Assembly: GCA_003565195.1 (NCBI GenBank)
Contig: PXCX01000309.1
Span: forward strand, 1-12,979
Length of the DNA stretch: 12,979 nucleotides
Source: PVC group bacterium
Lineage (GTDB): Bacteria; Verrucomicrobiota; Kiritimatiellia; CAIKKV01; PXCX01
Direction of reading: 5' to 3'
Part shown: positions 1 through 6,627 of the stretch, in pieces
Position numbering within the stretch: position 1 is the stretch's first letter
Layout of the letters: every line of letters begins with the position of its first letter
Made by a program: the position numbers and the translations under genes
The notes under the pieces: generated by a model
What the model was told of the DNA's origin: nothing
Database searches by the model: none
The model's input: the letters and a program-made list of their open reading frames with translations, nothing else

Positions 1-928
1 CGGGACGCTGACTCGCGGCAAACCGATGGTAACCGACGTGATACCGCTGGACGGCACCGACGCGTCAACCTTGTTGATGTATGCGGGATCGCTCGAAAAC
101 AATTCCGAACATCCGTTGGCCCGTGCCGTGGTCGAAAAAGTCCGTAACGACGGTTTGGAAATCAGGGAATCCAGCGGTTTCCGTGCCGTTTCCGGACGCG
201 GTATTACCGGACGGATCGACGGCAAACGCGTGGCGATCGGGACCCGCGACCTGATGGACGCGGAACAGATCGATCATTCCGCTGCACACGATATCGTGAC
301 GAATCTTGAGAAAAACGCCAAATCGACCATGCTACTTGCCGTTGAGGACAAGATTATCGGCGTCTTGGGCTTGGCCGATACGCTGAAAACCGGTTCGCGT
401 GATGCCGTCAAAACGTTGCGTGCCATGGGATTCAAGATCGTTATGATCAGCGGCGACAACCAACTAACCGCCCGCGCCATCGCCGATCTGGCCGGAATCG
501 ACGATGTCCTTGCAGGTGTTATGCCGGAACGAAAAGCAGAGGAAATCAAGCGTCTGCAGCGTCGCGCCGGACTGGTGGCGATGGTGGGCGACGGTATTAA
601 CGATGCCCCGGCCCTGGCCCAGGCGAATGTCGGGATCGCGCTGGGGACCGGAACCGATGTAGCGATTGAAAGCAGTGATATTACCCTGGTTCGCGGGGAG
701 TTGCAGGCGGTTGTCAGCGCCGTGAAACTCAGCCGCGCCACCTTCCGCAAAATCAAGCAAAACCTCTTTTGGGCGTTTTTTTACAACCTGATCGCCGTGC
801 CGACCGCCATGCTGGGGTTGTTGCACCCGGTCATGGCGCCGATTGCGATGGCCTTGAGCTCGATCACCGTGGTTTCAAATTCCGTCTTGCTGCAGCGCGC
901 GGATATTGCCGGAACCAGCGGACGGTAA
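1..928 (+). CDS. copA: Cu(I)-exporting P1B-type ATPase, C-terminal part (5' truncated by window)
   Basis: Partial gene open at the left edge. The first complete codons read GTLT, so the window begins inside the DKTGTLT phosphorylation motif and the catalytic Asp lies just outside. Visible landmarks in order are the HP dipeptide of the nucleotide-binding domain (110-115), the GRG-x-TG region (about 194-211), SGDN (449-460), GDGIND of the P domain (587-604), and two final membrane helices (about 745-900). The metal-site residues of CopA-type pumps are present: a Tyr-Asn pair (782-787), then Met (848-850) and Ser four residues later (860-862). In known CopA proteins these bind Cu(I), so the inferred role is ATP-driven copper efflux across the inner membrane. 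The N-terminal metal-binding domains and first six helices would lie upstream. It ends with TAA at 926-928, four bases from the convergent neighbour. A related P1B pump for silver cannot be excluded. Confidence 0.9.
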   Translation, partial: GTLTRGKPMVTDVIPLDGTDASTLLMYAGSLENNSEHPLARAVVEKVRNDGLEIRESSGFRAVSGRGITGRIDGKRVAIGTRDLMDAEQIDHSAAHDIVTNLEKNAKSTMLLAVEDKIIGVLGLADTLKTGSRDAVKTLRAMGFKIVMISGDNQLTARAIADLAGIDDVLAGVMPERKAEEIKRLQRRAGLVAMVGDGINDAPALAQANVGIALGTGTDVAIESSDITLVRGELQAVVSAVKLSRATFRKIKQNLFWAFFYNLIAVPTAMLGLLHPVMAPIAMALSSITVVSNSVLLQRADIAGTSGR

Positions 929-932
929 ACGG

Positions 933-1700
933 TTAACAAACCCCCAATTCTGCCAGATTCCGGTAGCTGATCGCCAAACTTTCAAAAGGATCGCGACGGC
1001 AAATATCCTGTTCGACCGCTGCCCATTCCACGCCGATATCCCGACAGGCCTTAATGATTTCAGGCCAGTCCAAAATTCCCTCGCCGACTTCAGTCATGAT
1101 CGGTTCGCCGTTTTCAAGCGCCATATCCTTGAAATGAACAACCGGCATCCGGTTGTTCATGCGCCGAATCCAGGATACCGGATCGCCGCCGCCATGTTGT
1201 ACCCAGTAAGTGTCCAGTTCGGCGCGTAGATATTGAGGATCGCTTTCCTCATAGATAATGTCCAGTCCGGTCTTTTGGCCGAATTTTACAAATTCAAAAC
1301 TATGATTGTGATAACTGAAGGTTAAACCCGCGTCGGCCAACCGTTTGCCTACAACCGTTGCGTCGGCGGCAAAGCGGCGGTAACCCGCTTCGTCTTCGCG
1401 ATAGGAATCCGGCATGCTGCCAATCGCCACGTGCTTGCAATTCCATAATTGATGTTGCTCAATCAATGGTTCTGGATTATCGCGTAACCCCTCAAAACCG
1501 ACATGCGTATTGCAGATGATCAAGTCGTTGGCATCCACGATTTGCTTGACAGTCTCGTGCGGTATCGGTCCGATTCCAGATATTTGGACAACCTCGTATC
1601 CAATATTGCGAATCTTTTTCATGCTCTCCGCAAAACCTTCAGTGGTCTTGATGTGTTCTCGGATGGTAAATAATTGTGCTGCTGCTCTCAACGTCGTCAT
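933..1700 (-). CDS. Xylose isomerase-like TIM-barrel sugar isomerase/epimerase
   Basis: A 255-residue protein of the COG1082/AP-endonuclease-2-like TIM-barrel fold, which includes IolE, tagatose epimerases and hydroxypyruvate isomerases. These metal-dependent cytoplasmic enzymes isomerise, epimerise or dehydrate sugars and sugar acids. The four expected metal ligands can be placed: Glu136 in HNHSFEF, Asp163 in ELDTYW, His189 in VVHFKD and Glu230 in VEQD. The family core starts right at MTTLRAAAQLFTIRE, so the ATG at 1700 is preferred. An in-frame TTG at 1781 would add 27 unrelated residues, and it overlaps a TTGACA promoter element. The Shine-Dalgarno sequence is weak (AAGAAAG). It lies 97 bases downstream of the FAH-family gene on the same strand and may be co-transcribed as well as having its own promoter. 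The substrate cannot be named from sequence. Its stop lies four bases from the convergent copper ATPase gene. Confidence 0.82.
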   Translation of the reverse strand: MTTLRAAAQLFTIREHIKTTEGFAESMKKIRNIGYEVVQISGIGPIPHETVKQIVDANDLIICNTHVGFEGLRDNPEPLIEQHQLWNCKHVAIGSMPDSYREDEAGYRRFAADATVVGKRLADAGLTFSYHNHSFEFVKFGQKTGLDIIYEESDPQYLRAELDTYWVQHGGGDPVSWIRRMNNRMPVVHFKDMALENGEPIMTEVGEGILDWPEIIKACRDIGVEWAAVEQDICRRDPFESLAISYRNLAELGVC

Positions 1701-1752
1701 TTTGGATCGCTTTCTTTGGGATGGTTCGTGACACAAGTGAAAAACAGGTGAT

Positions 1753-1781
1753 ATGATTCCATGGATGCCCTGCCATGTCAA
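1753..1781 (-). promoter_or_regulatory. Sigma-70-like promoter for the TIM-barrel gene
   Basis: On the minus strand a perfect TTGACA (1781-1776) is followed after 17 bases by AATCAT (1758-1753), which matches four of six bases of the -10 consensus. Transcription would start near 1746, leaving a leader of about 46 bases before the ATG at 1700. The spacer contains an 8-base palindrome, TCCATGGA, at 1758-1765. No experimental support is visible. Confidence 0.5.
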
Positions 1782-1797
1782 GCCGCAGCGCCATCGA

Positions 1798-2655
1798 CTA
1801 TTCCACCCGGCAACACTGGCGGCCGATTCCTTCGATCACGGTTTCCAGAGTGTCGCCGTGCTTGAGGTAAACCGGCGGTTGACGAGCCGACCCCACGCCG
1901 GCCGGCGTCCCGGTGGCGATGATGTCGCCTGGATGTAAACTGATCGATTGAGAAATGAAGGCGATAATCTCAGGTAACTTGAACAACATTTGCGAGGTCT
2001 TGCCTTCCTGCAGTAGCTCACCGTTCAGACGGGAGTAAAGATGATGTTCACCGCTGTCGATTTCGTCCGGCGTTACCAGAAAGGGACCGATGGGACAAAA
2101 CGTGTCGGCGCTTTTGCCGCGGAACCATTGGCCGTCTCCACGCTGGGCGGCACGATCAGTGACATCGTTAAGGACCGTATATCCCGCTATATGTTCAAAA
2201 GCGGTTTCGGCGGGAACACAACTGGCTAGTCGTCCGATGACGACAGCCAGTTCGACTTCGCCGTCGACCATGGCGGCATTCGGCGGAATCCGAATCGGAT
2301 CGAACGGACCGTTGATTGAACTCAGAGCCTTCGAAAACAGGATCGGTCGTTCGGGTATTTTGGAATCGAACTCCTGAACGTGATCACCGTAATTCTTGCC
2401 GAGACAGATAATCGATCCGGTACAATCCACGGGGGGCGCCAGCCGGAGACCGTTTGCCGGGATCAAAGTCCGATTGGGTTCTTGAACCAGGGAACGTAAG
2501 CGGTCCAGACCGTTACTACGGAAAAAACGGGTGTTATAATCCTCGATGTCGTAGGCCATGGCTCGGACATCCAGAATCATCGGGTCGGTATCCGGTTGCT
2601 CGATCCATATACCCGGCCGCTCTTCTGTGTTTGGACCGAAACGCAGCAATTTCAT
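1798..2655 (-). CDS. Fumarylacetoacetate hydrolase (FAH) family protein
   Basis: A 285-residue FAH-fold enzyme. Members cleave or hydrate 2-keto acids using a divalent metal, acting on acylpyruvates, 2,4-diketo-3-deoxy sugar acids, ureidoglycolate or oxaloacetate. The N-terminal domain starts MKLLRFGP..EERPG, a style shared with diketo-deoxyrhamnonate hydrolases and ureidoglycolate lyase-like members. The catalytic domain has GKNYGDHVQEF (86-96), the metal ligands Glu133 and Glu135 in DGEVEL, Asp164 in LNDVTDR, and GTPAGVG (249-255). The start at 2655 is chosen because AGGAG lies 10 bases upstream and homologues begin with MKLLR. An in-frame ATG at 2691 lies upstream of the predicted transcription start. 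The pairing with the TIM-barrel enzyme suggests breakdown of a sugar acid. No transporter, dehydrogenase or regulator is visible alongside, so the substrate remains open. Confidence 0.85.
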   Translation of the reverse strand: MKLLRFGPNTEERPGIWIEQPDTDPMILDVRAMAYDIEDYNTRFFRSNGLDRLRSLVQEPNRTLIPANGLRLAPPVDCTGSIICLGKNYGDHVQEFDSKIPERPILFSKALSSINGPFDPIRIPPNAAMVDGEVELAVVIGRLASCVPAETAFEHIAGYTVLNDVTDRAAQRGDGQWFRGKSADTFCPIGPFLVTPDEIDSGEHHLYSRLNGELLQEGKTSQMLFKLPEIIAFISQSISLHPGDIIATGTPAGVGSARQPPVYLKHGDTLETVIEGIGRQCCRVE

Positions 2656-2693
2656 AAACGGTAGTCTCCTTGCTTGATTGATTAAAAGCATGC

Positions 2694-2723
2694 ATGATAA
2701 CAGCCTTGAGCGGATTTTGGCAA
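2694..2723 (-). promoter_or_regulatory. Sigma-70-like promoter for the FAH-family gene
   Basis: On the minus strand TTGCCA (2723-2718) and TATCAT (2699-2694) are separated by 18 bases. The start point would be near 2687, giving a leader of about 30 bases that carries AGGAG before the ATG at 2655. This also argues against translation from the ATG at 2691. The same -35 and -10 hexamers appear before the sigma-like gene at 11100-11128. Confidence 0.5.
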
Positions 2724-2736
2724 TAGCGGGGAAAAC

Positions 2737-2750
2737 CTGGCGATCGCCGG
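2737..2750. repeat. Palindrome between divergent promoters (candidate operator)
   Basis: CTGGCGATCGCCGG has a perfect 10-base core, GGCGATCGCC (2739-2748), and one outer mismatch. It sits almost midway between the -35 elements of the FAH-gene promoter (2718-2723) and the thiC promoter (2756-2761). A dimeric regulator could bind here, but GCGATCGC-type palindromes also occur by chance, so the role is only suggested. Confidence 0.35.
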
Positions 2751-2755
2751 ATTGC

Positions 2756-2784
2756 TTGCGTTTGGCGTAAGAATCGACTATACT
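2756..2784 (+). promoter_or_regulatory. Sigma-70-like promoter for thiC-mazG
   Basis: TTGCGT (2756-2761) is followed after 17 bases by TATACT (2779-2784), a five-of-six -10 match. Transcription would start near 2791, so the untranslated leader before the GTG at 2835 is only about 44 bases. That is too short for a TPP riboswitch, and no riboswitch-like sequence is recognisable nearby. Confidence 0.55.
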
Positions 2785-2834
2785 GTTCAGTTTGAGCTAC
2801 TTGAATTAATGACCTTGATTTGAAGGAGAAGCTT

Positions 2835-4136
2835 GTGATCCAGACCCAAATGGAAGCGGCGCAGCAAGGAAAACTGACACCGGCAATGGAACAGGTCGCT
2901 GCCACCGGGAAGGTGCCGATGGCGTTGATGATGGGCGAATTGGCTGCCGGTCGCGCGGTGTTACCGTGGAATCCACGGCATGCGCCGACGCGTGCCATGT
3001 TGGTGGGTTCCGCTTTCCGAACCGGGGTCAATGCCAATCTCGGTGGATCCGGTGTCATTGATCATGCGGCGGAAACGTCGAAATTAAATGTTGCGCTGGA
3101 GGCGGGGGCGGACTGCGTGATGGATCTCAGCGTGGGTCCGGATGTTGTCGCTTCCCGCGTTGCCCTGTTGTCTCGGTGTCCCGTACCCCTTGGGACCGTG
3201 CCAATTTATGAAGCCGTGGAAGCCGACGGCGACAGCGTGACCTTTACTCCCGAAAAATTGTTGGCCACGATCGAGACTCAAGCGCGTGAAGGAGTTGATT
3301 TCATGACGCTTCATGCCGGATTATTGCGCGATCATTTGCCGCTGGTTTGTCGCCGCAAAATGGGAATCGTTTCGCGCGGGGGCGCCATTATGGCCGAATG
3401 GATGCAACAATATGAGCAGGAAAACCCGATTTATACAAATTGGGATCGTGTATTGGAGGTCTGTCATGAATATGATGTGACCGTGTCCCTCGGTGACGGC
3501 TTGCGTCCCGGTTGCCTGGCGGATGCCGGCGATGATTCACAATATGCCGAGTTACGCGTTTTGGGTGATCTGGTTCGCCGATCGCGCGCCGCCGGTGTGC
3601 AGGTAATGGTCGAAGGTCCAGGCCATGTACCGCTCGATCAGATCGCTGAACAGATGCGGATGGAGACCGAACTATGTGAAGGCGCGCCGTTCTACGTTTT
3701 GGGCCCGGTGGTTACCGATGTTGCCGCCGGTTACGATCATATTGCCGCAGCGATCGGGGCGGCTCAGGCCGCGGTTAACGGGGCGGCCTTGTTGTGTTAT
3801 GTAACACCAGCCGAACATCTTGGATTACCTTCCGCCGAAGATGTACGTCAGGGCGTCCTGGCGTTTCGGATTGCCGCCCACGCCGCGGATGTCGCACGCA
3901 AAGTGCCCGGCGCCCGCGACGTCGACGATGCCATGGCGGATGCGCGCATGGACTTCGATTGGGAACGCCAGTTCGAGCTGGCACTGGACGGCGAGCACGC
4001 ACGACGCCGGTTCGAACAGTCGGCGCAGACTGAAAGCGACCGCAACAAAAAGCAGAATCAGTATTGCAGCATGTGCGGCGAGGCGTATTGCGCGGTACGG
4101 CGCATGAAACGGATACATGAAAAAACAACCGCTTGA
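2835..4136 (+). CDS. thiC: Phosphomethylpyrimidine synthase ThiC (short form)
   Basis: Radical-SAM enzyme that rearranges 5-aminoimidazole ribonucleotide into hydroxymethylpyrimidine phosphate, the pyrimidine half of thiamine. The 433-residue length matches the short form lacking the extra N-terminal domain of proteobacterial and plant ThiC. Landmarks include VNANLGGS (65-72), VMDLS (95-99), VPLGTVPIYEA (117-127), IVSRGGAI (178-185), SLGDGLRPG (218-226), MVEGPGHVP (258-266), GYDHIAAAIG (299-308) and CYVTPAEHLGLP (321-332). A C-terminal CSMCGEAYC holds the CX2CX4C cluster ligands Cys411, Cys414 and Cys419. The GTG at 2835 is chosen because AAGGAG (2823-2828) lies six bases upstream; a TTG at 2820 would itself overlap that site. 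NANLGGS replaces the more usual NANIGTS-type sequence, so a ThiC paralogue such as the benzimidazole synthase BzaF is a minor alternative. The gene overlaps mazG by 20 bases. Confidence 0.9.
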   Translation: MIQTQMEAAQQGKLTPAMEQVAATGKVPMALMMGELAAGRAVLPWNPRHAPTRAMLVGSAFRTGVNANLGGSGVIDHAAETSKLNVALEAGADCVMDLSVGPDVVASRVALLSRCPVPLGTVPIYEAVEADGDSVTFTPEKLLATIETQAREGVDFMTLHAGLLRDHLPLVCRRKMGIVSRGGAIMAEWMQQYEQENPIYTNWDRVLEVCHEYDVTVSLGDGLRPGCLADAGDDSQYAELRVLGDLVRRSRAAGVQVMVEGPGHVPLDQIAEQMRMETELCEGAPFYVLGPVVTDVAAGYDHIAAAIGAAQAAVNGAALLCYVTPAEHLGLPSAEDVRQGVLAFRIAAHAADVARKVPGARDVDDAMADARMDFDWERQFELALDGEHARRRFEQSAQTESDRNKKQNQYCSMCGEAYCAVRRMKRIHEKTTA

Positions 4137-4905
4137 CGAATTGCGCGATGTTGTTGCGCGTTTGCGTGCACCGGATGGTTGCCCCTGGGATCGCGAACAG
4201 ACCCTGAACACCTTGAAACCCTTTGTGATCGAGGAAGCTTACGAGCTGCTCGATGCCATCGATGCGCAAGACCCCGAAAAGCATTGCGAGGAACTCGGCG
4301 ATCTCTTGCTGCAAGTTTTCCTGCAGGCTCAGATCCGCAACGAACAAGCATCTTTCACGATCGATGACGTGGCGCGCCGGTTATCTGAAAAACTTGTGCG
4401 CCGTCATCCGCATGTATTCGGTGATCTGGAGGCGCACGATAGTGACACCGTACTACGCAATTGGGCAGCGATCAAAGCCGAAGAAAAGAAACAAGCCGAT
4501 CGTCAGGAACGCGTATCGGCACTCGGCTCGGTGCCGCGCGCCTTACCCGCGCTGCAAAAAGCGCAGCAAGTCCAGACCCGTGCGGCACGGGTCGGTTTTG
4601 ATTGGACCGAAATTGAGGATGTCATGGCCAAAATCGAAGAAGAACTTTCTGAATTAAAGCAAGCCCTGGCTTCCGGTAACCCATCCCGTATCAAGGCCGA
4701 AACCGGCGATCTGCTTTTCTCGATTGTGAACCTCAGCCGTTTCTGCCGTATCAGTGCGGAAGAGGCGCTGGAAACCATGATTGCCCGGTTTATCAATCGT
4801 TTTCATGTGGTCGAAGATCTAATTCATCACCAGGGACGTACCCTGCCAGAATGCTCCGCAGAAGAGCTGGACGCTGCATGGGAAGCGGCCAAGCTCAATC
4901 ATTAA
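4117..4905 (+). CDS. mazG: Nucleoside triphosphate pyrophosphohydrolase MazG
   Basis: A 262-residue two-domain MazG, the usual length of the full bacterial form. These cytoplasmic enzymes hydrolyse (deoxy)nucleoside triphosphates to monophosphates and pyrophosphate. They remove non-canonical nucleotides and can lower ppGpp under stress. The first domain has CPWDREQT (22-29), the EExxE motif Glu39, Glu40 and Glu43, ExxD at Glu59-Asp62, and HPHVFGD (97-103). The second domain repeats the pattern with Glu175, Glu176, Glu179 and Glu195-Asp198, so both metal-binding helix bundles look intact. The start ATG lies inside the last codons of thiC with a 20-base overlap and only a poor Shine-Dalgarno (ACGGA), which suggests translational coupling to thiC. 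No functional link to thiamine is obvious. It ends with TAA at 4903-4905. Confidence 0.95.
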   Translation: MKKQPLDELRDVVARLRAPDGCPWDREQTLNTLKPFVIEEAYELLDAIDAQDPEKHCEELGDLLLQVFLQAQIRNEQASFTIDDVARRLSEKLVRRHPHVFGDLEAHDSDTVLRNWAAIKAEEKKQADRQERVSALGSVPRALPALQKAQQVQTRAARVGFDWTEIEDVMAKIEEELSELKQALASGNPSRIKAETGDLLFSIVNLSRFCRISAEEALETMIARFINRFHVVEDLIHHQGRTLPECSAEELDAAWEAAKLNH

Positions 4906-4910
4906 CAACG

Positions 4911-4939
4911 TGTCGGGAAACCGCTAAGCGGTCACGACA
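4911..4939 (+). repeat. Two-part inverted repeat between mazG and rhlB
   Basis: The inner stem ACCGC/GCGGT (4920-4924 and 4928-4932) closes a TAA loop. The outer arms TGTCG (4911-4915) and CGACA (4935-4939) also pair, with GGAA on one side and CA on the other as an internal loop. No T run follows, so it is not a standard intrinsic terminator. It could be an RNA processing or regulatory element in the rhlB leader. Confidence 0.4.
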
Positions 4940-4962
4940 TATTCATGGAGAAAAAACATACA

Positions 4963-6624
4963 ATGTTGCGTTCGATGTGGAAAAGAATCCGGCGTCTGTC
5001 GGCCAAACCTTCTATCGTGCCTAAGCCGGCCGGGATACCATCGCCGGCCGGCAAACCAAAACAAATCCACGATACCGATTCGGTAAATCATTCGCCTGCG
5101 GCGGCCGTTAAACCGGAAGCGGCCGACCGACCGCGCCGCCGTCGCCGGCCGCGGAAACCCAGCAAACCGGATACCCCCCATGCCGGCGGAACCGCCGGTG
5201 CCGCAACTGTTCAGGATCCGAAAAAATCAGCATGGACAGCGTCCGATTTTGATGTGCCTGTGCAGGCAGGGAAAACGCGATTTCATGAGTTTGATCTGGT
5301 CGATCCGTTGATGCATGCGATTGCCGATCTCGACTTCAAGTATTGCACCCCGATCCAGGCCTCGGCATTGCCTGTGACTTTGGCGGGCCGTGATATCGCC
5401 GGCCGCGCGCAGACCGGAACCGGCAAAACCGCTGCGTTTCTGATTGCCATCTTTAATCGGTTCGCCAAACATCCGTTGCCCGACCGGGAAAGCGGCGGGA
5501 TCGCATCTCCACGGGCGCTGGTGATCGCGCCGACCCGTGAGCTGATCATGCAAATTGAGCGTGATAGTGAGGCGCTGGGCAAGTACCTGAACATCAATAC
5601 GCTAGCCTTGTTCGGCGGCGCCGATCTTGAACGGCAACGCCGTAAATTGGAGCGCTTGAATCCCGAATTGATTGTGGCCACCCCCGGTCGTTTACTGGAC
5701 TTCAAATCACGCCGCAATCTCGATCTGCGCAAGGTTGAAGTTATGGTCATTGATGAAGCCGACCGGATGCTCGATATGGGGTTTATCCCTGATGTGCGCC
5801 GGATTGTCAACAGTACGCCACCGCGTGGTCGTCGTCAGACGCTGTTGTTCAGCGCAACCCTGTCGGAAGCCGTGATGCGACTGGCATCCCATTGGTTGTC
5901 GGATCCCGAACGAATCGATATCGAACCTGAGCAGGTGGCCGTCGATAGCGTCCGTCAGGATGTTTATCTGGTCACTAGTCGTGAAAAATTCGCGTTGTTG
6001 TACAATATCTTGGTACGCGAAAATGCCGAACGGGTACTGACGTTTGTTAACCGGCGTGATGCGGCCGAACAATTGACCCGCGAACTCAAGCGTTACCGAT
6101 TCGATTGCGACTTGATCTCCGGCGCTTTATCGCAGAATCAACGCACACGTACCATGACGGAATTCCGGGAGGGCCGTCTGCGGATTCTGGTGGCCACCGA
6201 TGTGGCCGGCCGCGGTTTGCATATCGAAGCCGTCAGTCATGTAATCAATTACAATATCCCGGAGGATCCGGAGGATTACGTTCATCGTATCGGACGCACC
6301 GGTCGGGCGGGGGCTAGCGGCGTCTCGATTACCTTTGCCTGCGAAGAAGAATCTTTCGGTATCCCGCCAATCGAGGAATATATCGGCCACACCCTATCCT
6401 GTCGCTATCCCGATCCCGAATGGCTCCGCATTCCTGATGATGTGACGCCATTGCCGCGCTCGAAAGTTTCGATGCCGGGCGATGCCGCCCGTGAACGGCG
6501 TCGCTCGCGAGAAGACCCGCGACGTAGTCGCGACGGTGGAAAACGCCCTAGTCGCAGTGGCGATCAGCGTCGTTCATCGCGGCGATCAGCGTCATCGGCA
6601 AAAAACCGTCGTTCCGGCCGTTAA
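4963..6624 (+). CDS. rhlB: DEAD-box ATP-dependent RNA helicase, RhlB type
   Basis: DEAD-box RNA helicase that unwinds short RNA duplexes and, in bacteria with RhlB, assists mRNA decay. Residue numbers below count from an ATG at 4945. The first about 110 residues are a basic, Pro/Ala/Arg-rich, probably disordered extension. All motifs are present: CTPIQ (134-138), AQTGTGKT (155-162), PTREL (196-200), TPGR (246-249), DEAD (270-273), SAT (303-305), ATDVAGRG (417-424) and HRIGRTGRAG (447-456). The order GKTRFHEFDL, YCTPIQ, DEADRMLDMGF, GVSITFACEEES, IEEYIG follows proteobacterial RhlB closely. The final about 45 residues are an Arg/Ser-rich tail that may bind RNA. The start is uncertain: the ATG at 4963 has GGAG 12 bases upstream, while the ATG at 4945 has no ribosome-binding site. 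It ends three bases from the convergent thioredoxin-like gene. Confidence 0.88.
   Translation: MLRSMWKRIRRLSAKPSIVPKPAGIPSPAGKPKQIHDTDSVNHSPAAAVKPEAADRPRRRRRPRKPSKPDTPHAGGTAGAATVQDPKKSAWTASDFDVPVQAGKTRFHEFDLVDPLMHAIADLDFKYCTPIQASALPVTLAGRDIAGRAQTGTGKTAAFLIAIFNRFAKHPLPDRESGGIASPRALVIAPTRELIMQIERDSEALGKYLNINTLALFGGADLERQRRKLERLNPELIVATPGRLLDFKSRRNLDLRKVEVMVIDEADRMLDMGFIPDVRRIVNSTPPRGRRQTLLFSATLSEAVMRLASHWLSDPERIDIEPEQVAVDSVRQDVYLVTSREKFALLYNILVRENAERVLTFVNRRDAAEQLTRELKRYRFDCDLISGALSQNQRTRTMTEFREGRLRILVATDVAGRGLHIEAVSHVINYNIPEDPEDYVHRIGRTGRAGASGVSITFACEEESFGIPPIEEYIGHTLSCRYPDPEWLRIPDDVTPLPRSKVSMPGDAARERRRSREDPRRSRDGGKRPSRSGDQRRSSRRSASSAKNRRSGR
6559..6593 (+). repeat. 13-base direct repeat in the rhlB tail
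   Basis: GGCGATCAGCGTC occurs at 6559-6571 and again at 6581-6593. The 22-base offset is not a multiple of three, so the copies are read in different frames: GDQR in the first and Arg-Ser-Ala-Ser in the second. It lies in the low-complexity Arg/Ser tail and may reflect recent local duplication. Confidence 0.6.
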
Positions 6625-6627
6625 CTG

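Noticed and set aside
1701..1781. Longer TIM-barrel protein starting at TTG 1781
   Set aside because: The extra 27 residues do not fit the family and the TTG lies inside a perfect -35 element, so the ATG at 1700 is preferred.
2656..2691. Longer FAH-family protein starting at ATG 2691
   Set aside because: The predicted transcription start near 2687 lies downstream of it, and AGGAG is correctly placed for the ATG at 2655.
2656..2834. Search for a TPP riboswitch upstream of thiC
   Set aside because: No CTGAGA or related conserved core could be found, and the predicted leader is too short.
3775..4347. 190-codon open frame on the minus strand
   Set aside because: Antisense to the thiC end and mazG start, which both have conserved catalytic motifs there.
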